From: Clostridia bacterium
Lineage (GTDB): Bacteria; Bacillota; Clostridia; Oscillospirales; CAG-382
Length of the DNA stretch: 6,354 nucleotides
Assembly (NCBI GenBank): GCA_017959195.1
Contig: JAGDBE010000212.1
Coordinates: 1-6,354, forward strand
Reading direction: 5' to 3'
Shown here: in pieces, positions 1 to 6,354 of the stretch
How the letters are laid out: every line of letters begins with the position of its first letter
Numbering within the stretch: the first letter of the stretch is position 1
Program-made: the position numbers and the translations under genes
Notes under the pieces: generated by a model
The model's input: the letters and a program-made list of their open reading frames with translations, nothing else
Told to the model about the DNA's origin: nothing
Database searches by the model: none

Positions 1-1362
1 CGGAAGTTCGAGATTATTGAAAAATTCAATGGATTTCTTTATCGGAAGTTCGCATATTTCGGCGATATTGAGTCCGCCGACGGTTACGGCGAGCGTTTCT
101 TTTTTAAGCCGTTTCCCCGCGCAGGCGGTACACTCGACGTTCTCCATGAACTGCTCGTAGTACTCCCTCTGGTCGGGGTTGTTTTCGCAGAGCTCGTATC
201 TGCGGTTAATGTCGGTGAGTATGCCGGCAAAGTTTATCGGGAAGCCCTTGTAAGAATATTTTACGGGCGTGCCGTCGCCGTAAAAGAGTGCGTTTCTCGC
301 TTCGGGGCCCATTTTTTCAAGCGGCGTGGACACCGAAAAGCCGTATCTCGAAAGCGCCTTATCTATGCCTATTCCGCTCCACGAATCGTGTCGTTTCGTC
401 TTAAAGCCGTTGCAGACGCAGGCGCCCCTCTCGAGCGACAGCGACATATCGGGAAACAGTTTATCTACCGAAAGCTCCCTCTTTTCTCCGAGTCCGTCGC
501 ATTCGGGGCATGCGCCGAACGGGCTGTTGAACGAGAACATTCTCGGTTCGAGTTCGCCCAGGCTTATATTATGCTCGATGCACGCAAAATTCTGAGAATA
601 CATTCTCTCCTTTTCGCCGTTTATCTCGCCGTCGTGAAATGCGATTATGACAAGTCCGTTCGCTTCCTTGCACGCCGTCTCGACAGAGTCGGAAAGGCGC
701 ATTCTCACGTCGCTTTTCATGACGAGTCTGTCAACGACGATATCCACGTCGTGTCTTAAATTCTTATCGAGTTCGAGGTTATCGGAAAGGCTGTAAATAT
801 TGCCGTCAACCCTTACTCTCGAGTATCCGTCTTTCTGAAGGTCGTTAAACAGCTTTGCGTGCGTGCCTTTTTTCGCCTTTACAACCGGTGAGAGCACGTA
901 AAATCTCGTTCCCTCGGGCAGTTCCATTATCTCGTCCAAAATGCTGTCGATGGTTCTCTTAACAATTTCTTTTCCGCATATCGGGCAGTGGGGCGTTCCG
1001 CATCTCGCGTAGAGAAGTCTTAAATAGTCGTAAATCTCCGTTACCGTTCCGACGGTGGAACGCGGGTTTTTCGACGTGGTCTTCTGGTCGATGGAGATTG
1101 CGGGCGAAAGGCCTTCTATCTTATCGACGTCGGGCTTATCGAGCTGTCCCAGAAACATTCTTGCGTACGCTGAAAGCGACTCGACAAATCTTCTGTGTCC
1201 CTCCGCAAACAGCGTATCGAACGCCAAAGACGATTTTCCAGAGCCTGATAGTCCCGTGAACACCACGAGTTTATCCCTCGGAATCTGCACGTCGACGTTT
1301 TTAAGGTTGTTTTCCCTTGCTCCGTATATTTTTATATACTTATTCGCTTTAAGTTCAGACAA
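1..1362 (-). CDS. uvrA: UvrABC excinuclease subunit A, N-terminal part (cut by window edge)
   Basis: UvrA is the cytoplasmic ATPase that, with UvrB, scans DNA for bulky lesions and loads UvrB for nucleotide excision repair. The 454 codons present read without a stop, frameshift or gap and run off the left edge; full UvrA is about 940 residues, so the second ABC ATPase half is missing. Visible in order: Walker A GLSGSGKS at residues 37-44, followed by the family-typical SLAFDTLFAEG; the stretch SPAISIDQK with Q-loop Gln93; NPRSTVGTVTEIYDYLRLLYAR; CPIC at 126-129; the UvrB-binding/insertion region; a zinc module C261-x2-H264 with C285-x2-C288 in FGACPECDGLG; CTAC at 411-414; and FFNNL near the end. 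The start is TTG at 1362, set by an AAGAGGT ribosome binding site 8 nt upstream; it gives MSELKANKYIKIYGA, which aligns with normal UvrA N-termini. It lies 21 bp after recG and is probably co-transcribed with it. Identification is near certain. Confidence 0.97.
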   Translation of the reverse strand, partial: MSELKANKYIKIYGARENNLKNVDVQIPRDKLVVFTGLSGSGKSSLAFDTLFAEGHRRFVESLSAYARMFLGQLDKPDVDKIEGLSPAISIDQKTTSKNPRSTVGTVTEIYDYLRLLYARCGTPHCPICGKEIVKRTIDSILDEIMELPEGTRFYVLSPVVKAKKGTHAKLFNDLQKDGYSRVRVDGNIYSLSDNLELDKNLRHDVDIVVDRLVMKSDVRMRLSDSVETACKEANGLVIIAFHDGEINGEKERMYSQNFACIEHNISLGELEPRMFSFNSPFGACPECDGLGEKRELSVDKLFPDMSLSLERGACVCNGFKTKRHDSWSGIGIDKALSRYGFSVSTPLEKMGPEARNALFYGDGTPVKYSYKGFPINFAGILTDINRRYELCENNPDQREYYEQFMENVECTACAGKRLKKETLAVTVGGLNIAEICELPIKKSIEFFNNLELP

Positions 1363-1370
1363 TGATTTTT

Positions 1371-1377
1371 ACCTCTT
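1371..1377 (-). promoter_or_regulatory. Ribosome binding site fixing the uvrA TTG start
   Basis: On the minus strand this reads AAGAGGT, 8 nt before the TTG at 1362-1360. No ATG or GTG in the uvrA frame is as well placed, and the TTG start gives a family-length N-terminus. It lies in the 21-bp gap just after the recG stop, as expected for a downstream operon gene. Confidence 0.75.
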
Positions 1378-1383
1378 GCTTTT

Positions 1384-3465
1384 TTATTTTGAATTTGAAT
1401 ATTTGCTTACCGTTCTTTCGGCTTCCTCTTTTGCGAGCAGCAAAAGCTTCATATCAGACGATATATCGGCAATGCGAAAGCGGAATTCGCCGCTCTGCCT
1501 TCTTCCGAAGAAGTCGCCGGGACCTCTTATTTCAAGGTCTTTTTCGGCAATCCTGAATCCGTCGCTGCTCTTGCACAATGTATCTATGCGCTGTGCAAAA
1601 GTCGAATCGGGTTTACTCTTTTTCAAAAGCGGCGACATGAGGATGCAGTATGCGTTGTCTTCTCCTCTGCCGACTCTGCCTCTGAGCTGATGAAGCTGGG
1701 AAAGTCCGAATCTCTCGGCGTTTTCCACGAGCATTACCGTGGCGTTGGGGTTATTTACCCCGACTTCTATTACGGTGGTGGAAACGAGGACGTCTATATC
1801 TCCGTTTGCGAAGCGTTCCATAATTTCGTCCTTTTCCTGCTGCTTCATTTTTCCGTGGATATACACGGTATTGAGTTTTCCGAGCGGCGTGTTTTTAAGC
1901 GAGTCGCAATACTCCTTCGCCGCCTTCATCTCGTATCCCGCCATGAGCGTTTCCTCGCTCTCTTGGGCGAGCGGGCAGACGATATAGCTCTGCTTTCCCT
2001 CTTCCGCCTGGGAAGCTATGAATTTATAAACTCTTGAACGCATATCCGTGCCGACGGCGTAGGTTTTGACGGGTTTTCTGCCTACCGGCATGGCGTCGAT
2101 TATGCTTATGTCGAGGTCGCAGTACATTATGAGCGCAAGCGTCCTGGGTATCGGGGTTGCCGACATTACGACGGTATGCGGTTTCAAGTCCTGTTCGCTC
2201 TTATCTTCAAGCGCCTTTCTCTGCATTACGCCGAAGCGGTGCTGTTCGTCGGTTATCGCGAGCGCGAGGTTCTTGAACTTCACGTTTTCCTCTATGAGCG
2301 CGTGGGTTCCTATGACTATCTGCGCTTCTCCGCTTTCTATGAGCGATAAAGTCTCCCTCTTCTCCGACGCCTTCATGCCGCCGACGAGAAGGACCGTTCT
2401 TATTCCGAATTTCGAAAGCAGTTTTCCTATGCTCTCGTAGTGCTGTCTTGCAAGTATGCCGGTGGGCGCCATAAGAAGCGCCTGATAAGAGCTTTTCGCG
2501 CAGGCGTAGAGCGCCGCGCACGCAACGACGGTTTTTCCGCTTCCGACGTCGCCCTGAACGAGTCTTCTTGCGGGCGGCGCGTATTTTTCCTTTCTCTTTG
2601 CGCTTTCCTCGGGGTTTGACGACATTGAAATATCGGTGAGAATGTCCTGGATCGCCCTTTTCTGCGGATAAGTCAGCGTAAACGGCAATTCCGACACGAA
2701 TTTCTTCATATCGGGATAATTTACGCGGTAGGCGCGTCCTTTTCTCGATTTATCGCTCAAAAACAGCATTTTGAGGTAAAAATTATAAAGTTCCTCGAAC
2801 GCGAGCCGTTTTCTTGCGTTTTTAAGTTTATTTTCGTCCGACGGGAAGTGGACTTCGCAGAGCGCCTCGTAATACGGCATAAATCCGTTTCTCTTTATTA
2901 TATCCGCTTCAAGTCCGTCTTCTATGCTTTCCTTATAATTGTCAAGCGCCTGCCTTACGCACGAGCTTATGAGTTTTTTTGTTATTCCCGACGTCAGCGG
3001 ATAGACGGGCTCTATGCTCGAATATCCCGACGTTTCGTAATACGGCTCGTACTCGGGAGACGTCATCGAAATACCTCGCGCGGTCCTTTCGAGTTCACCG
3101 TAAAAGAGGAATTTTCTGCCGGTTATGAAGGTGTTTTTCAGAAATTCGCTGTTGAAAAAGGTGATTTTCACCGTTCCCGTATTATCGGCGGCGGAAAAGC
3201 GCTGTACGGTCATGGCTCTGCCCGTCTTTTTTGACTTTATTCTCGCGCTCACGAGCGGTTTTGTTACTTCCAGCGCGAAAAGCGCCTTTCCTTCGCCCGA
3301 AAAGTCCAGAACTTCGCGTATTTCACCGCGGTTTACGTACATTCTCGGAAAAAAGTTTAAAAGATCGTACACGGTATATATTTCGAGCTTTGCAAAAAGC
3401 TTCGCTCTTGTGCTGCTTATGCCTTTCAACTGTGTTACGGGCATTTTTAAGATATCCGCGTTCAT
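1384..3465 (-). CDS. recG: ATP-dependent DNA helicase RecG
   Basis: RecG is a cytoplasmic superfamily 2 translocase that binds branched DNA, reverses stalled replication forks and processes Holliday junctions and R-loops. The product is 693 residues, full length for the family. The N-terminal wedge/OB-fold part covers roughly residues 50-170 (KIKITFF-type strands around DNTGTVKITFFNSEFL). The helicase core follows: LTYPQKRAI near 265, Walker A GDVGSGKT at 305-312, APTGILARQHY near 333, the Walker B variant DEQH in TDEQHRFG near 405-412, SATPIPRT at 435-442, TTVIEVGVNNPNA near 563, and QLRGRVGRG ending near 601. The RecG-specific LEIRGPGDFFGRRQSG lies near 644-659. A short extra Lys/Glu-rich stretch (about residues 280-300) precedes Walker A. 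The frame opens at an ATG 33 nt upstream, but the ATG at 3465 has an excellent ribosome binding site and matches the usual N-terminus. First gene of a likely recG-uvrA transcript. Confidence 0.98.
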   Translation of the reverse strand: MNADILKMPVTQLKGISSTRAKLFAKLEIYTVYDLLNFFPRMYVNRGEIREVLDFSGEGKALFALEVTKPLVSARIKSKKTGRAMTVQRFSAADNTGTVKITFFNSEFLKNTFITGRKFLFYGELERTARGISMTSPEYEPYYETSGYSSIEPVYPLTSGITKKLISSCVRQALDNYKESIEDGLEADIIKRNGFMPYYEALCEVHFPSDENKLKNARKRLAFEELYNFYLKMLFLSDKSRKGRAYRVNYPDMKKFVSELPFTLTYPQKRAIQDILTDISMSSNPEESAKRKEKYAPPARRLVQGDVGSGKTVVACAALYACAKSSYQALLMAPTGILARQHYESIGKLLSKFGIRTVLLVGGMKASEKRETLSLIESGEAQIVIGTHALIEENVKFKNLALAITDEQHRFGVMQRKALEDKSEQDLKPHTVVMSATPIPRTLALIMYCDLDISIIDAMPVGRKPVKTYAVGTDMRSRVYKFIASQAEEGKQSYIVCPLAQESEETLMAGYEMKAAKEYCDSLKNTPLGKLNTVYIHGKMKQQEKDEIMERFANGDIDVLVSTTVIEVGVNNPNATVMLVENAERFGLSQLHQLRGRVGRGEDNAYCILMSPLLKKSKPDSTFAQRIDTLCKSSDGFRIAEKDLEIRGPGDFFGRRQSGEFRFRIADISSDMKLLLLAKEEAERTVSKYSNSK

Positions 3466-3473
3466 TATGCTTT

Positions 3474-3480
3474 CCCTCCT
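3474..3480 (-). promoter_or_regulatory. Strong ribosome binding site for recG
   Basis: The minus strand reads AGGAGGG, close to the ideal anti-16S match, 8 nt before the ATG at 3465-3463. This selects that ATG over the upstream in-frame ATG at 3498, which would place this site inside the coding sequence and add 11 residues not typical of RecG. Confidence 0.85.
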
Positions 3481-3513
3481 CTTTTCCGTTTTTTGCATTC
3501 TTCTCCAATATTA

Positions 3514-3522
3514 ATATTAGCA
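3514..3522 (-). promoter_or_regulatory. Possible extended -10 element for recG-uvrA
   Basis: The minus strand reads TGCTAATAT, an extended -10 pattern (TGn plus a hexamer matching TATAAT at 4 of 6). Transcription would begin near 3507 and leave a leader of about 40 nt with the ribosome binding site. I found no good -35 hexamer at 16-18 bp, and the AT-rich background makes chance matches likely. Low confidence. Confidence 0.3.
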
Positions 3523-3537
3523 CTTATATAAAATATA

Positions 3538-3551
3538 AATTTGTACAAATT
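3538..3551. repeat. Perfect 14-bp palindrome, possible operator
   Basis: AATTTGTACAAATT is its own reverse complement with no spacer, centred at 3544/3545. It lies between the two start codons, where a dimeric regulator could control one or both units. It does not match an operator I can name with assurance. AT-rich DNA makes short palindromes common, but 14 perfect bases including a central GTAC is above what I would dismiss. Function is inference. Confidence 0.5.
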
Positions 3552-3557
3552 GTAAAT

Positions 3558-3574
3558 TGTGAATTTTATTCACA
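3558..3574. repeat. Inverted repeat TGTGAAT-ttt-ATTCACA, possible operator
   Basis: Two perfect 7-bp arms flank a 3-bp spacer. The pattern TGTGA-N7-TCACA resembles Crp/Fnr-type (TGTGA-N6-TCACA) and Rex-type (TTGTGA-N6-TCACAA) sites, but the central gap is one base longer than either. The right arm contains TTCACA (3569-3574), a 5-of-6 match to a -35 hexamer on the plus strand, though no -10 lies at ideal spacing from it. A regulator site is plausible; the family is not determined. Confidence 0.45.
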
Positions 3575-3597
3575 TAATTTTCATATTGGGAATGTAT

Positions 3598-3617
3598 TAT
3601 ACTCAATGTTATATAAT
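3598..3617 (+). promoter_or_regulatory. Candidate -10 elements for the foldase-methyltransferase unit
   Basis: Two -10-like hexamers occur upstream of the foldase gene: TATACT at 3598-3603 (5 of 6) and TATAAT at 3612-3617 (6 of 6). Neither has a convincing -35 at 16-18 bp; TTGGGA at 3586-3591 lies 20 bp before the second and TTCACA lies 23 bp before the first. Use of TATAAT would give a leader of roughly 30-35 nt. The true promoter cannot be chosen from sequence alone. Confidence 0.35.
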
Positions 3618-3656
3618 ATTTGCATTTCTTGCAAAAACGAAAGGAATTTTACAAAA

Positions 3657-4886
3657 ATGAAAAAGAAAATTTTAGCATTAATCTTGGCTTCTCTCATGCT
3701 CGTTACGCTTTTTGCTTCCTGCACGAAGACGGAAAACGGCGGAGAAGAACCCGACATCAAAACAGACAACAATGAAGAAAATAACGAAGCTAACCTCTCG
3801 GACGGCGGACTTATACTGTTCGACGACGCTATGAAACTTGTTGAAGAAAAAGTCGGCGCATTGCCGGAAGACAAGCTCTCCGTTATGAAAATCGGCGGCG
3901 TTGACATCACTTATTCGCAGTACAGATACTACTACGTAAACTATTCCAACAACTTCGCAAACTACTCCGGCTACGACTGGCAGGATTACGACGACCTCGT
4001 AGAGTCGTTCAACGGCGCGATAGACGAAGCGCTTGAAATGGAAGCCCTCGTCATCAGACTTTCGAGAGAAAAGGGCATAGGATTTACCGAAGAAGAATTT
4101 GACACGAACATCATGTCCGCGTACGACGCGCTTATTTCGCAGTACGGCGACGACTATGCCGCAACGTTTGAAGACAACTATGCGATAACCCAGTACTACC
4201 TGCTCGAAAACGAGATACTCTATCAGCTTTATTCCAAGCTTCAGCAGGTTCTCTACCTCGAAGGCGGCGAAAGATTTGACGATATCAAGAAAACGACGCT
4301 TGATTACTACAACGAAAACGGTTTTATAAGAGTAAAACACATTCTCGTTTCGTTCCCGGAAGTAAATGAAGGCGAAGAACTCACCGAAGAGCAGAAGGCC
4401 GAAACCTATGCGAAGGCAAAGGAAGTCCTCGACAAGGCAAACGCCGGCGAAGATTTCGACGAACTTATCGAAGAATTCAACGAAGATCCCGGCACAGCTT
4501 CCAATCCCGACGGATATTACTTCAACGACGAATCCACCTTTACTCCTGCGTTCAAGGAAGCTTCCTTCGCGCTCAAGGAAGGCGAAATCAGCGGCCTCGT
4601 TGAATCGTCTTACGGCTATCACATCATAAAGAGACTCCCGATAGACGATGAAGCTATCGCGTATACCGACGTTTATTACGACAACATGCTCAACGATTTC
4701 AGAGATTATATCGCGGCGGAACTCGAAAAGATGGACAAAACCGAACTCGATTCGACTCTCGTTCAGCCCATCATCGACGAAGCAAACGCTTATATCGCAG
4801 AGCTCAAGCAGGCTCATGACGACGCGATTGCGGCTGAAGAAGCTGAAGCTGCCGAAGCGGAAGAAAACGCTGAAAACGCAGAATAA
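3657..4886 (+). CDS. Parvulin-type peptidyl-prolyl isomerase lipoprotein (PrsA/SurA-like foldase)
   Basis: This 409-residue protein should sit on the outer face of the membrane and help secreted proteins fold by cis-trans isomerising prolyl bonds. The N-terminus is a lipoprotein signal: MKKK, a hydrophobic run at 5-20, and a lipobox FASC with Cys22 as the lipidated residue (Phe at -3 is less usual but tolerated). An acidic, Asn/Glu-rich linker follows (about 23-50). Residues 75-205 form a helical SurA/PrsA-like chaperone part starting with VMKIGGVDITYSQYRYYY. The PpiC domain spans about 222-328, with VKHILV (His228), FTPAFKEASFALKEGEIS and the closing YGYHIIKRL (His322). The tail from about 390 is almost only Ala, Glu and Asn. 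The start is the ATG at 3657, with AAAGGAA at 3640-3646; the frame is open far upstream, but that part is antisense to recG and lacks a signal sequence. It resembles PrsA in role, but I cannot assign true prsA orthology. Confidence 0.93.
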   Translation: MKKKILALILASLMLVTLFASCTKTENGGEEPDIKTDNNEENNEANLSDGGLILFDDAMKLVEEKVGALPEDKLSVMKIGGVDITYSQYRYYYVNYSNNFANYSGYDWQDYDDLVESFNGAIDEALEMEALVIRLSREKGIGFTEEEFDTNIMSAYDALISQYGDDYAATFEDNYAITQYYLLENEILYQLYSKLQQVLYLEGGERFDDIKKTTLDYYNENGFIRVKHILVSFPEVNEGEELTEEQKAETYAKAKEVLDKANAGEDFDELIEEFNEDPGTASNPDGYYFNDESTFTPAFKEASFALKEGEISGLVESSYGYHIIKRLPIDDEAIAYTDVYYDNMLNDFRDYIAAELEKMDKTELDSTLVQPIIDEANAYIAELKQAHDDAIAAEEAEAAEAEENAENAE

Positions 4887-4891
4887 TTTTT

Positions 4892-4896
4892 AAGGA
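4892..4896 (+). promoter_or_regulatory. Ribosome binding site fixing the methyltransferase TTG start
   Basis: AAGGA lies 9 nt before the TTG at 4906, in the 19-bp gap after the foldase stop. There is no nearby in-frame ATG or GTG that keeps the complete TRAM domain, so the TTG is the best start. Confidence 0.75.
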
Positions 4897-4905
4897 AAAG
4901 ACATT

Positions 4906-6303
4906 TTGAAAAAGAACGACTTTTTTGAACTTCAGGTCACATCCACAACTCTCAAAGGATACGGTGTAGCCCATATCGACGGATATGCCGTATTCGTCAA
5001 GAACGCCTGCAAAGGCGACAAAGTGAACGCGAAGATCATCAAAGTTACAAAAAGCTATGCAGTAGCAATAATTGACACCGTTTTACAGCCGTCGGCGGAC
5101 AGAACCGCCGACGACTGTCCTATTTCGGGCAAATGCGGCAGCTGCACGTTCGGGCACGTCTCGTACCAAGCCGAATGCGCCCTCAAAGAAGCCCACATAA
5201 ACGACGCATTTTCGCATATCAGCGGACTCGATCTGAAAATTTCGGCTTTTCACGGCACTTCCCGATACGGATACAGAAACAAGGCGGTTTATCCCGTTTC
5301 AACGTCGAAAGACGGGGGCATTATATCGGGATTTTACGCCGAAAAGTCCCACCGCATAGTCGAACACGATTTTTGCGCGATAAGCAACGGGAATTTTGCG
5401 AAAATAAGGTCTGATACCGTCGGTTTTGCAGAAGAAAACGGCATTTCCGCCTATGACGAAGCGGAGTCAAGCGGCATTCTGCGCGGAATTTATTTAAGGT
5501 CGGCAAAAGACGGGAGCATAATCCTTACGCTCGTCGTAAACGGTAAAATTTTCGGTTCGGAGCAGATTGAAAAGCGGTTTTGTGAGTATATTTTATCAAA
5601 ACACCCGTATATTTGCTCGATTCTCGTGAATATAAATCAGAAAAAGACGAACGTCGTGCTCGGCGAGAAGTGGAGAGTGCTTTACGGCGACGGATACCTT
5701 TACGACGTGCTGTGCGGAAAGAAATTCCGCATATCCCCCGCCTCCTTTTATCAGGTAAACCGCGGCGGCGCGGAAATATTATACGGAATCGCAAAAAAAT
5801 ACGCCGGCCTTTCCGGCGGCGAAAAACTGCTTGATTTATACTGCGGAACAGGAACGGTCGGCATCTGCATTGCCGAAAAGGATACCCGTCTTTTCGGTGT
5901 GGATATAGTACAGAGCGCGGTGGACGACGCGTCTTTCAACGCGTCGCAAAACGGTATAAATGCGCGGTTTTTCCGCATCGACGCTCAAAAATCGCTTGAC
6001 GACGGGCGCCTTGCGGATATTTTTCCCGACGTCATAACCATTGACCCGCCGAGAAAGGGCTGCGGAATCGAGAGCGCGAGAAAAATCGCGTCTTTCGGCG
6101 CAAAACGCATCGTTTACATATCATGCGACCCGGCAACGCTCGCGCGCGACCTTGCGGAATTTGAAAAATGCGGATACGTTTCTGTGTGCGCCGAGGCGGT
6201 GGACATGTTCCCGAGGACGGGACACGTGGAGACGGTGGCACTTTTATCCCGCAGGAAAGATGAACCGAAAATACAGGTGGCAATGACCTGCAAATCTGAC
6301 TAA
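4906..6303 (+). CDS. rlmD: 23S rRNA (uracil-5-)-methyltransferase, RlmD/RlmCD family (TrmA-like)
   Basis: The enzyme transfers a methyl group from S-adenosylmethionine to C5 of uridine in 23S rRNA (U1939, and in Bacillus-type RlmCD also U747). Length is 465 residues, normal for the family. An N-terminal TRAM RNA-binding domain (about 1-60) is followed by the [4Fe-4S] ligands C71-x5-C77-x2-C80 and the distant C157 (HDFC), the RumA arrangement. The Rossmann methyltransferase domain has PASFYQVN at 278-285, the SAM loop DLYCGTGT at 310-317, GVDIVQSAV near 331-339, DPPRKG at 380-385, the catalytic nucleophile Cys407 in YISCDPATLARDL, and Glu442 in HVETVALL as probable base. About 15 residues follow this last motif. 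The TTG start is set by AAGGA upstream; the 19-bp gap from the foldase gene suggests co-transcription. Which uridine(s) it methylates cannot be read from sequence, so the symbol is a family-level assignment. Confidence 0.93.
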   Translation: MKKNDFFELQVTSTTLKGYGVAHIDGYAVFVKNACKGDKVNAKIIKVTKSYAVAIIDTVLQPSADRTADDCPISGKCGSCTFGHVSYQAECALKEAHINDAFSHISGLDLKISAFHGTSRYGYRNKAVYPVSTSKDGGIISGFYAEKSHRIVEHDFCAISNGNFAKIRSDTVGFAEENGISAYDEAESSGILRGIYLRSAKDGSIILTLVVNGKIFGSEQIEKRFCEYILSKHPYICSILVNINQKKTNVVLGEKWRVLYGDGYLYDVLCGKKFRISPASFYQVNRGGAEILYGIAKKYAGLSGGEKLLDLYCGTGTVGICIAEKDTRLFGVDIVQSAVDDASFNASQNGINARFFRIDAQKSLDDGRLADIFPDVITIDPPRKGCGIESARKIASFGAKRIVYISCDPATLARDLAEFEKCGYVSVCAEAVDMFPRTGHVETVALLSRRKDEPKIQVAMTCKSD

Positions 6304-6354
6304 AACTGTAGAAAAGATATGTACATTTTAAATTGATAAATCGGGATTTGTGAG
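6304..6354. other. AT-rich sequence after the methyltransferase gene, no feature seen
   Basis: These 51 bases contain no convincing start with a ribosome binding site, no GC-rich hairpin with a T-run, and no repeat. The transcript may end, or another gene may begin, beyond the right edge. Confidence 0.6.

Larger units (their letters stand above)
3466..3656. other. Divergent intergenic region between recG and the foldase gene
   Basis: This 191-bp, very AT-rich stretch separates two units read in opposite directions, so it should contain both promoters. I see no coding sequence in it that looks real. It holds a perfect 12-bp AT palindrome at 3507-3518, a perfect 14-bp palindrome at 3538-3551 and a 7-bp-arm inverted repeat at 3558-3574. 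None is followed by a GC-rich stem plus U-tract, so they look like DNA sites and not like terminators. Confidence 0.8.

Noticed and set aside
388..1690. Plus-strand open frames (388-759 and 1055-1690) opposite uvrA and recG
   Set aside because: They lie antisense to well-identified UvrA and RecG coding sequence and show no known motif; one straddles the recG/uvrA boundary, as a chance frame would.
3466..3498. Upstream in-frame ATG (3498) as the recG start
   Set aside because: The AGGAGGG site 8 nt before the ATG at 3465 and normal RecG N-terminal length favour the inner ATG.
3507..3518. Perfect palindrome AATATTAATATT as an operator
   Set aside because: It contains only A and T in a strongly AT-rich context, so chance is a good explanation; it also overlaps a possible recG -10.
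3558..3574. Inverted repeat as an intrinsic terminator
   Set aside because: The stem is AT-rich with no T-run after it on either strand, and no upstream gene transcribes into this region to end there.
3231..3656. Extension of the foldase frame upstream to 3231
   Set aside because: The first part is antisense to recG and the rest is AT-rich intergenic DNA; the lipoprotein signal peptide and ribosome binding site clearly place the start at 3657.
5133..6286. Arg-rich open frames on both strands within the methyltransferase gene
   Set aside because: They are short, low-complexity translations overlapping a gene with complete catalytic motifs; typical frame shadows.
1..6354. Search for CRISPR arrays, insertion sequences, tRNA/rRNA genes, riboswitches or phage-defence genes
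   Set aside because: No direct-repeat array, transposase, terminal inverted repeats, structured RNA signature or defence-type domain was visible; the window is core housekeeping DNA.

Overview
The window carries four protein genes in two divergent pairs around one AT-rich intergenic region of about 190 bp. It looks like an ordinary core-genome segment of a Gram-positive, Clostridia-like bacterium. The reasons are a Lipobox-bearing parvulin foldase lipoprotein, strong purine-rich ribosome binding sites, two TTG starts, a TrmA-family rRNA methyltransferase with TRAM and [4Fe-4S] elements, and moderate GC content with AT-rich intergenic DNA. This lineage call is an inference; no taxonomic marker such as rRNA is present.

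Minus strand, reading leftward from about 3465: recG (693 aa, complete), then 21 bp later uvrA (first 454 residues only, cut by the left window edge). Both act on damaged or stalled DNA. RecG remodels stalled forks and recombination intermediates, and UvrA is the damage sensor of nucleotide excision repair. The tight spacing suggests one genome-maintenance transcript.

Plus strand, reading rightward from 3657: a 409-residue secreted lipoprotein with a parvulin-type (PpiC) peptidyl-prolyl isomerase domain, PrsA/SurA-like, then 19 bp later an RlmD/RlmCD-like 23S rRNA m5U methyltransferase (465 aa) with a TTG start. The two products work in different compartments, so co-transcription need not mean shared function.

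The divergent region (3466-3656) must hold the promoters for both units. It contains a perfect 14-bp palindrome and a separate 7-bp-arm inverted repeat, which are candidate regulator sites. The final 51 bases (6304-6354) hold no gene or clear terminator.

I found no mobile element, CRISPR array, tRNA or rRNA, and nothing that supports an undescribed system. The second-look items are modest: a Cys-x2-His variant of a UvrA zinc module, the operator-like repeats, paired TTG starts, a short tail on the methyltransferase, an acidic Ala/Glu tail on the foldase, and a long antisense ORF that I judge to be a shadow.
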